From contig OY744611.1 in NCBI GenBank assembly GCA_963556255.1, forward strand, positions 2,880,230 through 2,944,229: a stretch of 64,000 nt of DNA. Reading direction: 5' to 3'. Below the pieces are notes generated by a model, which ran no database searches, was not told the origin of the DNA, and saw only the letters and a list, made by a program, of their open reading frames with translations. Source of the DNA: Allolobophora icterica. Lineage: Eukaryota; Annelida; Clitellata; Crassiclitellata; Lumbricidae. Below, piece by piece: positions 1-7,181 of this stretch (position 1 is the first letter of the stretch; each line of letters starts with the position of its first letter). The translations under genes and the position numbers were made by a program.

Positions 1-2
1 CG

Positions 3-539
3 CTCGAAGCGGGAGCCGACGGTGTTAGTATTAGACTATCTCACGATGATATGGATGGAGACCACATGTTAGCTTTTACGAAAGCGCAAATTAATAAAAT
101 GAAGAATGCTTGTCAGAATGGAAAGGGCACGACGATCAAAATGAGTAAAACGCAATTAATATATAACGCTAAAGTCGAAGGTGGTTTTATCGGAGCTATA
201 TTACCATTTCTAGCTACTGCCGGAAAATTTCTTCTTTCTAGCGTAATGCCTAGTTTAGCACAAGGCGCTTTAAGCGGATTAGGTTCAGCGGCTACATCGA
301 AACTTGTAGATAAAATAAGCGGATCGGGAGTAGTGTACGTTAATAAAGGCGGCCTGGCTTGTAAAGTAAGACCGGATGGAAATGGGTTGTATCTGTCTCC
401 GTGGTCGAAAGGTGGGTCGGTTGGAGCTGGGTTGTATATGAAAACGGGTAGCGGGTTGTATATGAAAACGGGTAGCGGGTTTTTACTAGGTCCTAATTCG
501 CCATTCCAAAATATTCCGATTCTCGGTATGTTGCTTTAA
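3..539 (+). CDS. pX/pVI-like membrane-active virion protein (5' partial)
   Basis: The first in-window ATG (51) is not the real start. The frame is open to the window edge, and its upstream residues resemble the equivalent part of a second copy of the gene at 32,750-33,209 on the minus strand. The visible part has a basic stretch (LTKAQINKM-like, then TIKMSKTQ). A hydrophobic segment at about residues 58-75 and a glycine/serine-rich tail follow. A 24-base tandem duplication at 431-478 repeats the residues GLYMKTGS. The same KMSKTQ protein recurs in invertebrate Polintons, where it is usually compared with adenovirus pX or pVI, core/membrane-lytic proteins released by the viral protease. That functional parallel is family knowledge; the sequence alone shows only the basic plus hydrophobic layout. 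Confidence 0.75.
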   Translation, partial: LEAGADGVSIRLSHDDMDGDHMLAFTKAQINKMKNACQNGKGTTIKMSKTQLIYNAKVEGGFIGAILPFLATAGKFLLSSVMPSLAQGALSGLGSAATSKLVDKISGSGVVYVNKGGLACKVRPDGNGLYLSPWSKGGSVGAGLYMKTGSGLYMKTGSGFLLGPNSPFQNIPILGMLL

Positions 540-551
540 AAATAATCCTCG

Positions 552-561
552 TATAAATAAA
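552..561 (+). promoter_or_regulatory. TATAAA motif abutting start codon
   Basis: TATAAATAAA runs directly into the ATG at 562. The same arrangement precedes most genes of the element, which suggests a compact viral promoter with an almost leaderless mRNA. Confidence 0.5.
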
Positions 562-957
562 ATGTCAGGATTCAACAGACCTATCCATAAATTTATAACG
601 AAACCCGCTCGTCGAGTCGAAGTTAGAACCCAACCGAAAGAGGTGCGTTGGACGTTGAAAAGAGTGACGCATACACCCTGCAGGCAACTAGGTGGACTAA
701 GATGGGAGATTTTTGCGCAAGAACTGATAACGATTCAACCTAGAGAAACAGCTATAGTGGTGTTAGGACTAGGCGTTCGAATGACAAAAGGATCGTGTCT
801 AGTTTCGCTTAGACAGGAAATCAAAGCGAGTCTACGAGATGGAGTCATTACCGGGCAAGTAGAAGACATCGAAATTACTATTCAAAACGACTCCGATTCC
901 GTAGTTAGTATAATCGAAGGCGATTCGTTATGTTTCGTTAATTATATCACAGTTTAA
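562..957 (+). CDS. dUTPase-fold protein lacking catalytic motifs
   Basis: 131 residues, starting 22 bases after the previous stop. After a basic N-terminus (about residues 1-30) the chain alternates short beta-strand-like segments. It has the spacing of a trimeric dUTPase: a 'P-R-E-T-A-I-V-V-L-G-L-G-V' strand pair near residues 60-72, then DGVITGQVEDIEI near 93-105 in the place of dUTPase motif III. An 'N-x-S ... G-D-S-L' segment near 109-124 stands in the place of motif IV (normally G-x-R-I-A-Q). The aspartate and tyrosine of motif III are absent, so hydrolysis of dUTP is unlikely. A structural or virion role for a retired enzyme fold is an inference. An unrelated small beta-barrel is the main alternative. 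Confidence 0.5.
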   Translation: MSGFNRPIHKFITKPARRVEVRTQPKEVRWTLKRVTHTPCRQLGGLRWEIFAQELITIQPRETAIVVLGLGVRMTKGSCLVSLRQEIKASLRDGVITGQVEDIEITIQNDSDSVVSIIEGDSLCFVNYITV

Positions 958-974
958 AAATAATATCCTATAAT

Positions 975-986
975 TATAAAAAAAGA
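975..986 (+). promoter_or_regulatory. TATAAA motif before 987 gene
   Basis: TATAAA at 975-980 followed by AAAAGA and the ATG at 987; part of the repeated promoter-like pattern of this element. Confidence 0.45.
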
Positions 987-1553
987 ATGGATATCCCACT
1001 GAAAACGAAAATCGATGGAAGCGCACACGTTTACCGACTTTCGAAAATCACTGAAATTCAAGAAGAGCTCAACCGGGAACGTGAAAAAAGAGAGACTCTA
1101 GGTAAAAAGTATCGTAAAGGCATTAGGATTATCAACGTAGTAGACGGTATATCGACTCTAGTCGCGTTGGGTTCAACTGCTTCAGCGATCACGGTTCTGT
1201 CTACGATAGTCGCGGCACCTATCGCGATAGGTCTACAAACACTGGCGGTTGGAGCGGGTGTTTTCAGCGTGATCGGGCGTGTGATCAACAGAAAGCTCAC
1301 ACCAAAGGCAGAGAAGCACGAAAATATTAAAACGTTGGCTGAAGCGAGACTCAACGCCATCAGTCACTACATCTCGAAATCTTTGGAAGACGGTAATATT
1401 TCGGATGAGGAATACTCGTTAATTCTAAACGAACGCGTGAAATTTAACGAAATGAAAGAAGAAATCAGAAAATCAGAAAATCGAGAAACTATAGCCGAGT
1501 CGTTGAAGGATGCGTTTGGGAAATCGATGAAAAACGAAGAACGTAAAACATAG
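987..1553 (+). CDS. Polinton hairpin membrane protein
   Basis: 188 residues. A charged, probably coiled-coil N-terminal part (about residues 18-46) leads into a long hydrophobic region at about 50-103 that can form two membrane helices joined by a short turn (IVAAPIAIG). A second charged helical region (about 108-188) ends the protein. The layout of coiled coil, helical hairpin, coiled coil is typical of a conserved Polinton protein of unknown role. The sequence supports a membrane-inserted structural or assembly factor but does not show an enzymatic motif. It lies 29 bases after the dUTPase-fold gene, on the same strand, in the virion gene block. A membrane-lytic or internal-membrane protein is a reasonable guess. 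Confidence 0.6.
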   Translation: MDIPLKTKIDGSAHVYRLSKITEIQEELNREREKRETLGKKYRKGIRIINVVDGISTLVALGSTASAITVLSTIVAAPIAIGLQTLAVGAGVFSVIGRVINRKLTPKAEKHENIKTLAEARLNAISHYISKSLEDGNISDEEYSLILNERVKFNEMKEEIRKSENRETIAESLKDAFGKSMKNEERKT

Positions 1554-1625
1554 AACATAAAACATAGAACATAAACGTAAAACATAAAACATAAAAACGT
1601 AAAAAATCACGTTCATCCCATATCA
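1554..1625. repeat. short ACATAAAACATAGA tandem array
   Basis: Intergenic A-rich stretch made of repeated GTAAAACATA / AACATAGAACATA units just after the stop at 1553. Probably slippage-generated; no coding content. Confidence 0.6.
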
Positions 1626-1682
1626 ATGTTTTAACGCGTGTTCCAAAAACGTGTTAAAACATTATACTGCATAGTTAAAATA

Positions 1683-2588
1683 ATGTCATTTCTAAAGATT
1701 AACGATCCCGTCAAAAGAGACTTTATCGTTGCAGAGTTTCTGAAGACGAAGAAAAGAATTCAACAGAACTATTTATCGGAGAAACTAGGCGATATAGGAC
1801 TGCAGCGAGAGTTAGTAAAGTTGTACAAACCGATCGTCGACTCGCAATCGACCATATCGAAAGAACAAAACGCTTTGTTATCAACTATTAATGAAAACTC
1901 GGCAACCACGTCTAACGCTCTAAAAGCGCTTCCCTCATCGTTAAAAGCCATACAGCTTCCACAGTATCCCTCAATAGAGGCTTACGAGGATCCTGTAGAA
2001 GACGTTAGAATGTTAGAATTAGGAGACGTGGCAACGAAATACTTGTCTCAATACGCTTCTAATAAAAAGTCTACCGATACGACGTTCGGTCTAAATTCAA
2101 AGAAAGACGGGAAATTTTATATCGGAGACACACGCGTATCGTTCCAGAACGACGATATAATAGTCGGAGAGAAGACTTATACAGGTACTCCAGGACTTTG
2201 GGAGCTAGTGACTATGGCTAAACCGAACAGTTCGATTTACGACGACAACGATATGTCCGATTACGCTGAGATTCTAGACACGACGAATGCCATGAGACAA
2301 CCTAACAATCCGAGTAAACCAAAATCGTCAAGAAGCGAAAAATACAGAAATATCATTAAACCGATATGGGAAATGAAGACTGGAAAACAGACGCCGAAGA
2401 CGGGTAAAGGAGTCGTCGTAATTCCGCAAGATCCGAATGCTTTAGTAGAAATGTTGAGTCTGCGTTTCGCTAGCTACGACGCGGGTAATACGGGAGTAAG
2501 AAATGAGATCGTTGGTATATGCGATGAACTATTACGACAAAAAGAGATCGGTAAAGAACAGTATAAAAACTTAATGTTGCGATTATAA
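1683..2588 (+). CDS. conserved Polinton protein, unknown function
   Basis: I choose the ATG at 1683 (MSFLKINDP), not the in-frame ATG at 1638. The 1683 codon follows the TTAAAATA start-site motif used by neighbouring genes, and homologous Polinton proteins begin with this peptide as far as I can recall. The product is 301 residues. The N-terminal third is helical (KRDFIVAEFLKTKKRIQQ). The centre has an ordered-looking block around residues 140-185 (TDTTFG, YIGDTRV, YTGTPGLWELV). A basic, lysine-rich segment (NNPSKPKSSRSEKYRNIIKP) precedes the C-terminus, where PQDPNALVEML and the last 45 residues are again helical. The function is not known; association with capsid assembly would fit its place in the late-gene block. 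Confidence 0.7.
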   Translation: MSFLKINDPVKRDFIVAEFLKTKKRIQQNYLSEKLGDIGLQRELVKLYKPIVDSQSTISKEQNALLSTINENSATTSNALKALPSSLKAIQLPQYPSIEAYEDPVEDVRMLELGDVATKYLSQYASNKKSTDTTFGLNSKKDGKFYIGDTRVSFQNDDIIVGEKTYTGTPGLWELVTMAKPNSSIYDDNDMSDYAEILDTTNAMRQPNNPSKPKSSRSEKYRNIIKPIWEMKTGKQTPKTGKGVVVIPQDPNALVEMLSLRFASYDAGNTGVRNEIVGICDELLRQKEIGKEQYKNLMLRL

Positions 2589-2590
2589 AA
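2562..2590 (+). repeat. 29-bp direct repeat, copy 1
   Basis: Covers the last codons and stop of the 1683-2588 gene. It is identical to 3205-3233, which forms the promoter-like leader of the 3235 gene. The pair brackets the inverted acidic-protein gene. Confidence 0.9.
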
Positions 2591-2617
2591 AAAACTTTGA
2601 AGAGTTAGGGTCGTGTG

Positions 2618-2645
2618 ATTCTGTAACTCGCTTTAGTTACAGAAT
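2618..2645. terminator. hairpin between convergent genes
   Basis: Perfect 11-bp arms (ATTCTGTAACT and AGTTACAGAAT) with the loop CGCTTT. They sit in the 62-base gap between the rightward stop at 2588 and the leftward stop at 2651. The position suggests a bidirectional transcript end; the mechanism is inferred. Confidence 0.55.
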
Positions 2646-2650
2646 ATCGT

Positions 2651-3130
2651 TTACACATATGTCGTTGTCGTAAAGATCTCCATTTCATCATTCATACGGT
2701 TATGGAACGCAAGCTTCGCCGTGAGATACCTCTTTTCCAAGCTATTTAGCTTGTTCTTAAGGTCGTGAATGATCGACTCGAATTCATTAGCAACGATCTT
2801 TTTAGTAAGCTCATCCGAGCCATAATCCGAGAACAAACTCGTAGTCTCTTCAGTATTATTCTCCACGTTAGAGACTACTTTAATGTAGTGGCAATCGCTA
2901 TACTCGCTGTCGCTAAACTCGCTGTCGCTATACTCGCTGTCGCTGCACTCGCTGTCGCTATACTCGCTACATTCTGAAGCGTCTCCGACTAGGTCGAAAA
3001 CGTCGGTTACGAATTCACTACAAGCGTCTTTCACTTCGGAAATAAAAAGGGATATAATCTTTGCGTTATTAGAAGCCAGAGTTAAAAATGAGCCGGCTGA
3101 TTTTTCAACGTGTTCTGAGTAGGAATCCAT
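2651..3130 (-). CDS. acidic Ser/Asp/Glu repeat protein (inverted cassette)
   Basis: 159 residues, leftward, while its neighbours on both sides are rightward. The ATG at 3130 is directly preceded by AATATAAA. The N-terminal half contains a hydrophobic/amphipathic stretch (about residues 12-32). This is followed by five imperfect copies of a 15-base unit encoding YSDSE-type pentads (about residues 54-80), then a coiled-coil-like C-terminal segment (SIIHDLKNKLNSLEKRYLTAK). I do not recognise a family. A strongly acidic repeat of this kind could bind basic proteins or recruit host factors, which is speculation. The gene plus its hairpin are flanked by 29-bp direct repeats, so it looks like a late addition to the element. 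Confidence 0.6.
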   Translation of the reverse strand: MDSYSEHVEKSAGSFLTLASNNAKIISLFISEVKDACSEFVTDVFDLVGDASECSEYSDSECSDSEYSDSEFSDSEYSDCHYIKVVSNVENNTEETTSLFSDYGSDELTKKIVANEFESIIHDLKNKLNSLEKRYLTAKLAFHNRMNDEMEIFTTTTYV

Positions 3131-3139
3131 TTTATATTC
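3131..3139 (-). promoter_or_regulatory. TATAAA motif abutting inverted gene
   Basis: On the minus strand AATATAAA directly precedes the ATG at 3130. The inserted cassette therefore carries the same start-site signal as the core genes. Confidence 0.5.
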
Positions 3140-3204
3140 TCGTGTTGTTTTTATATTAATAGGAGAATATAAATAAACATTCGTAATTCTAACATCAAAC
3201 TGGA

Positions 3205-3233
3205 TATAAAAACTTAATGTTGCGATTATAAAA
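3205..3233 (+). repeat. 29-bp direct repeat, copy 2
   Basis: Identical to 2562-2590. Its last part (GATTATAAAA) forms the TATAAA start-site motif of the next gene at 3235. Confidence 0.9.
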
Positions 3234-3234
3234 C

Positions 3235-3705
3235 ATGCTCGTCGTCGCTAATAGAAGAATTAAGAGAAAACACGTTATAGGAGGAGCGGGAATAATGGAT
3301 ACTATTACAGAAGTTTTCAAGAAGCTCTTCACTTCGGATGTCGGTAAACGAGCCGCATCGTCCGCCCTTAGCGCGGGTAAAGACGCCGCGAGAGAGTTGG
3401 CTAAAAAGGCGCTAGAAGTTGGAAAGAATACCACCGTAGAAGTTGGTAAACGCTTGATGGATAAAGCCGCGACTAAACTCTTAGCAGCGTCGGTTCCGAA
3501 GACGCCTGTAGTTGAAACGATACCAGCGCTTACGCGAGAGAATGCGGCTATCTTAGCGCGGCTAATCGATAACGATGTAGGAACTACTGATATTAATAAG
3601 ATACTAGCCGGTGATGGACTTAACAGACCTTCTTCGACGGTCGTGTCCATTCGAGATCTCGTGCGTGGTCTCAACAAAAACGGAGCGGGATTGAAACTCG
3701 CGTGA
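3235..3705 (+). CDS. basic pVI/pX-like minor virion protein
   Basis: 156 residues. A basic N-terminus (RRIKRKH) is followed by VIGGAGI, which resembles the small-residue Gly-Gly cleavage sites of adenain-type proteases. Then comes a long amphipathic alanine/lysine-rich helix at about residues 20-85 (for example AGKDAARELAKKALEVGK). The C-terminal half is more ordered (TRENAAILARLIDND) and ends with a short G-A-G-L tail. This layout matches Polinton/adenovirus minor capsid proteins of the pVI type, which are cleaved at the N-terminus and disturb membranes. Cleavage is inferred from the motif and from the protease gene at 6726-7160. The gene sits directly before the major capsid gene, as is common for this class. 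Confidence 0.6.
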   Translation: MLVVANRRIKRKHVIGGAGIMDTITEVFKKLFTSDVGKRAASSALSAGKDAARELAKKALEVGKNTTVEVGKRLMDKAATKLLAASVPKTPVVETIPALTRENAAILARLIDNDVGTTDINKILAGDGLNRPSSTVVSIRDLVRGLNKNGAGLKLA

Positions 3706-3734
3706 GTTTAAATAAATAATCTTTAGTAATTAAA

Positions 3735-5030
3735 ATGCAATCGAATATTCTAAACATTACGGCACCCACAGAGGTCGACGAAGGAATCGAAAAATACGAA
3801 TGGCATGAATACGAACCGGCAGCGAGAACGGATTTTAACACATCCGGCGAGATTCGCATAATTATCGAAACTCAAGATCTATTTTGCCATCCCGCCGAAT
3901 CTTACTTGTTATTCGAAGGTAGGTTGGTTAAAGGAGATGGAATGAATACGGCGTACGCTAATGGTGACGCCGCAGCCCTCGCGAACAACGGACTCTTGCA
4001 TCTTTTCAACCAAATCGCGTATTCCCTATCGAATCAAGATATCGAAACGGTATTTCACCCAGGACAAGCGACTACGATGCTGGGTTTGCTGAAATATCCA
4101 GACGACTTCGCCAAAGCGCAGGGTCTTAATCAATTATGGTGCAAAGATACTGCAGCAACCGCGGTTATAGCGGATAATGCGGGTTTCGCGACTCGTCAAG
4201 GGTATCTTATTCAAAAACCAACGGCTAAGGGAACGTTTAGTTTCGTCGTGCCCCTTAAACATATTTTCGGATTCTGCGAGGATTACGATAAAATAGTGTA
4301 CGGTTTTAAGCACACGCTAACGATGGTTCGCAAATCGGATGACGACGCTATTTTTAGACACGCTACCGCGGATGCTGGAAAAGTCGACCTCGTGAAAATC
4401 TCGTGGTTTATGCCGCACGTTACTCCGTCGGACATGGAGAGAGCGCAATTGCATAAAACTATCGAATCGAAAGCATCGTTACCCATTGCATATCGTGCTC
4501 GACAATGCGATACAATAGGGGTTCCTCAATCGACTACTTTTAGTTGGCGTCTCAGCGTCAAGACGGCTCCTGAAAAACCTAGGTGGATAGTCGTTGGATT
4601 TCAAACCGCTCGAAGCGACGGCAACCAAGAACATAACCCCTCGATTTTCGATCATTGCAACCTCAAAAACATGTACGTGATGATGAATCAAGAGAGATAT
4701 CCGGCGGTCGACTACGACCTATCGTTTCCCAACCAGAAATTTTCGAGAGCTTATAGAGACGCGGCGTCGTTCAGCGAAAAGTTCTACGGAATGGATCCGT
4801 TGATTACGCAAAGCAACATCACTCCAGCCGATTACAAAGATCTATATCCGCTCATAGTTTTCGATGTCAGTAAACAATCGGAAAGACTGAAATCGTCGGT
4901 CGTCGATATCCAAATCAAAGCTACTTTTAACGCCGCAGTCCCCGCTGATACGCAAGGTTACGCGGTTATAATTTCGGATAAGTTGCTAAAATTCCAGTCA
5001 GATGGACAGAAAATGAGCGTAGTGTACTAA
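3735..5030 (+). CDS. double jelly-roll major capsid protein (hexon-like)
   Basis: 431 residues, beginning 29 bases after the previous stop at an ATG preceded by TAATTAAA. It has the length, strand-rich composition and conserved C-terminal block (YPLIVFDVSKQSERLK, then VVDIQIKATFNAAVP, then AYAVIISDK-like) of Polinton major capsid proteins. No signal peptide or membrane segment is seen. In this family two jelly-roll domains stack in each subunit and trimers form the icosahedral shell. That fold is family knowledge and cannot be read directly from the bases. The frame is intact, which argues that this copy could still supply capsid protein. The capsid gene is the last of the core rightward block, followed by a small DNA-binding-type gene. 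Confidence 0.85.
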   Translation: MQSNILNITAPTEVDEGIEKYEWHEYEPAARTDFNTSGEIRIIIETQDLFCHPAESYLLFEGRLVKGDGMNTAYANGDAAALANNGLLHLFNQIAYSLSNQDIETVFHPGQATTMLGLLKYPDDFAKAQGLNQLWCKDTAATAVIADNAGFATRQGYLIQKPTAKGTFSFVVPLKHIFGFCEDYDKIVYGFKHTLTMVRKSDDDAIFRHATADAGKVDLVKISWFMPHVTPSDMERAQLHKTIESKASLPIAYRARQCDTIGVPQSTTFSWRLSVKTAPEKPRWIVVGFQTARSDGNQEHNPSIFDHCNLKNMYVMMNQERYPAVDYDLSFPNQKFSRAYRDAASFSEKFYGMDPLITQSNITPADYKDLYPLIVFDVSKQSERLKSSVVDIQIKATFNAAVPADTQGYAVIISDKLLKFQSDGQKMSVVY

Positions 5031-5078
5031 TCGTCTGTATGAAAAATGTATTTCATGTTTAAAGACAATCTTGTAATA

Positions 5079-5084
5079 TATAAA
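5079..5084 (+). promoter_or_regulatory. TATAAA motif that fixes the 5085 start
   Basis: ATATATAAA abuts the ATG at 5085. I use it to prefer this start over the upstream in-frame ATG at 5046. Confidence 0.5.
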
Positions 5085-5582
5085 ATGAAGCTGCCAGAAT
5101 TACACAAGTTAGCGAAAGAGAATAAGATTAAAGGTGTCACTCATCTCAACAAACCGGAATTGGTAGAGCTGCTGATCGAGAAAGGATTGATTCCCGCGGA
5201 CAACTCCCTGTTAGGTAAACCGAAATTAACGAGAAAAGAATATCTAAAAGAATATCAAAAAGAATATTGGAAAGATCGTCGAAAAGAATATAATGACGAT
5301 GGTAGATACGATAGATTGAAAGGTATCAGAAACAACCCGAAACGAGTCGTTATTTTTGACTTGGAAACGGGTGAGACCATCGAGTATTCGTCGATTCACA
5401 AAGCGGCTAAAGCTCATAGAGAAAACGCCCGTTTAATATTGTATTATAACGGAAAAGTATACAAAAACAGATACGAAATTACGGTGTACGACGGAATCTG
5501 TGAGATCGATAAAGAGACTTCGAGAGCATACGATGAAACAATCGATGCAGTTGCACACCCAAGCGAAGAGTCTTCTCAATGA
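5085..5582 (+). CDS. SAP-like plus NUMOD-like DNA-binding protein
   Basis: 165 residues from the preferred start. Residues 1-35 (MKLPELHKLAKENKIKG, then LNKPELVELLIEKG) form a SAP/HeH-type helix-extension-helix, a small DNA-binding module. A very basic, tyrosine/lysine/glutamate-rich helix follows (KEYLKEYQKEYWKDRRKEY). Residues about 95-145 read VVIFDLETGETIEYSSIHKAAKA ... GKVYKNRYEI in outline, which has the pattern of NUMOD1/IENR1 DNA-binding modules linked to homing endonucleases. No nuclease catalytic motif is present. A role in genome condensation, integration-site choice or transcription would suit two DNA-binding modules, but this is inferred. The polymerase gene starts with a similar SAP-like module. 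Confidence 0.6.
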   Translation: MKLPELHKLAKENKIKGVTHLNKPELVELLIEKGLIPADNSLLGKPKLTRKEYLKEYQKEYWKDRRKEYNDDGRYDRLKGIRNNPKRVVIFDLETGETIEYSSIHKAAKAHRENARLILYYNGKVYKNRYEITVYDGICEIDKETSRAYDETIDAVAHPSEESSQ

Positions 5583-5599
5583 TAAGATTTCTACATTTT

Positions 5600-5637
5600 T
5601 AGAAACCTATCGTTTGTATACACGCGATAGGTTTCTA
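5600..5637. terminator. 13-bp hairpin between convergent genes
   Basis: Arms TAGAAACCTATCG and CGATAGGTTTCTA pair perfectly around a 12-base loop. They lie between the rightward stop at 5582 and the leftward fibre-like gene end at 5660. This is the second hairpin of its kind in the element. Confidence 0.6.
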
Positions 5638-5659
5638 CAGTTAAAATTACGGACTTAGT

Positions 5660-6698
5660 TTAAGGTCGCAAGAATGCCACTGAAAAGTCTCTAGCTATTA
5701 TGTTTGTGGCGATGGACGAATAAACGAATATCTCGAGGTAATCGGTACCGGTTAGAAAAACTATGGTACTACCGGTTGAATTGTTATGCGCAATTCCCGT
5801 ACCCCCTCCACCCGCAATTTGCATGTGCGACACCCCGTTTTTATACAGGAAGACGTTAGCAAAAGCGGTATTACTCGCGCTACAAAATTCTATGTACGTC
5901 GTAACGATATAGTATCCGGCTTTACCAGGAGTGAAACGAGTCGGTCCTGTACTGTTATCACTACTATCGGTATTGAATCTTACTCTATCGAAAGAAACTC
6001 TTGTGTGAGTTGCAGCGAGTAGGGCTTGGTGAGATATAGTGTAAACGCTAAAGGCGGGTCCGACTGCAGTCGTATCAACATATTTTTTAGTCGCTGCATC
6101 ACCAATGTTCACCATCACCGCCGGGATCGCGTAGGCCCGTAATGTGCGCACCATGCATAAAGATGGGCTTATACACATTTATTTTAGACTGATCCGTTGA
6201 CTTAACCATCTCTAAGGCTGTTTCATCATTTATTCTAAAACGAAATCCGTCCGTCGATTGCGATGTAATCGGTTGGTTTAATCGACCTTCTATTTTATTC
6301 GTTGTATTTCCTAAAAATATAATAAAAGCTTTATTTCCAGCCAAATCCTTACATCCCATCCTCCGCGTAAGCTCTCTACCGATGCTTAAGAGTAAGTCGC
6401 CAGTCATGGTATCACCGGTTTTAGACACTTTTAGATTATCGTTGGACGGTACATCGGCGCGATTCGTTAACAACTCTATGGCTTGTCCTCGACTTAGAGC
6501 CTCATCCATTCCCGCTTCTGAAATATTCGTTGTAGGTAAACCTTTTATCGCGTGGCCGCTCATATTTAGATTTCCAGTCGCTGGGTTTGCCCCATCCATT
6601 CGAAGGAAACTAGCATTTACTTGACTAAGAGTAACACCACCGGCAATTATTCTTTGCGTAGATCCTGAATCTGTATGTCCAAATTTATCTACTGGCAT
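5660..6698 (-). pseudogene. fibre-like protein with C1q-type head, split by +1 frameshift
   Basis: Two leftward frames, 6698-6099 and 6178-5660, are parts of one gene. The first starts at 6698 and carries phage/adenovirus-like fibre-shaft repeats (NMSGHAIKGLP, GDTMTGDLLL, GAHITGL). The second continues with a neck motif (GDAATKKYVD) and a C-terminal C1q/TNF-like beta-sandwich of about 130 residues (GYYIVTTYIEF, NVFLYKNG). Both are typical of receptor-binding spikes. The frames would be continuous but for one surplus base near 6100-6105, inside a run where the first frame hits TGA. This may be a real lesion, an assembly error, or a recoding site. The gene lies next to the protease gene on the same strand, with a 27-base gap. 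Confidence 0.8.
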
Positions 6699-6725
6699 TG
6701 TTTTTTAATAAGATTATTTATTAGT

Positions 6726-7160
6726 TTAATGCAAGTCGTTTATAACTTCTTGAAATTCGCATCCGTCGCTGCATGTTTTCTTCAGTACATACAAACACAA
6801 ATGACCGCAAAACACTTCGTTATCCGGCTGTATGCGTTCGCTGTTATAAAACACCGGGCGCCGTAAATACTTTAATAGTTCGGTAGGAGGAGGAAGACCG
6901 TAACTATCAAAATATATTTTCTCGTTACCGTTCTTTAAAAAGCCGACCCAGTGTTGTCCTACCCCATTAGAATCGTCTAAGTTTAATATCCCACACTCAT
7001 TCCGGCTAGGTTTCTTCGGTAGGGTGTCTCGTAAGAACACACCTCTAAAATTCGGAATATTTAGTTTCTTCGCAGCATCCAATAATTCAAAATTCGTTAA
7101 CGGTTGATTTGGAAGAACTACGCCTTCGACATCGATGTTTTTGACAGTTGTAGAACTCAT
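6726..7160 (-). CDS. adenain-like maturation cysteine protease
   Basis: 144 residues with the complete Ulp1/adenain-type catalytic set. It has His70 in GQHWVGFL, Asp85 in IYFDSYG, Gln111 in ERIQ, and Cys118 in VFCGHLCLYVL. In Polintons and adenoviruses this enzyme cleaves capsid and core precursors after assembly. The pVI-like product encoded at 3235-3705 has a plausible target site. The start at 7160 is preceded on the minus strand by AATATTAAA, the usual signal of this element. The frame is intact and the length is slightly shorter than adenovirus adenain (about 200), as is usual for Polinton proteases. Confidence 0.92.
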   Translation of the reverse strand: MSSTTVKNIDVEGVVLPNQPLTNFELLDAAKKLNIPNFRGVFLRDTLPKKPSRNECGILNLDDSNGVGQHWVGFLKNGNEKIYFDSYGLPPPTELLKYLRRPVFYNSERIQPDNEVFCGHLCLYVLKKTCSDGCEFQEVINDLH

Positions 7161-7181
7161 TTTAATATTCGACTAATACTC

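Noticed and set aside
562..957. Active viral dUTPase
   Set aside because: The catalytic Asp/Tyr of motif III and the glycine-rich C-terminal motif are absent.
3195..3677. 160-codon minus-strand frame opposite the pVI-like gene
   Set aside because: Shadow of the plus-strand gene, whose start motif, amphipathic helix and position are supported.
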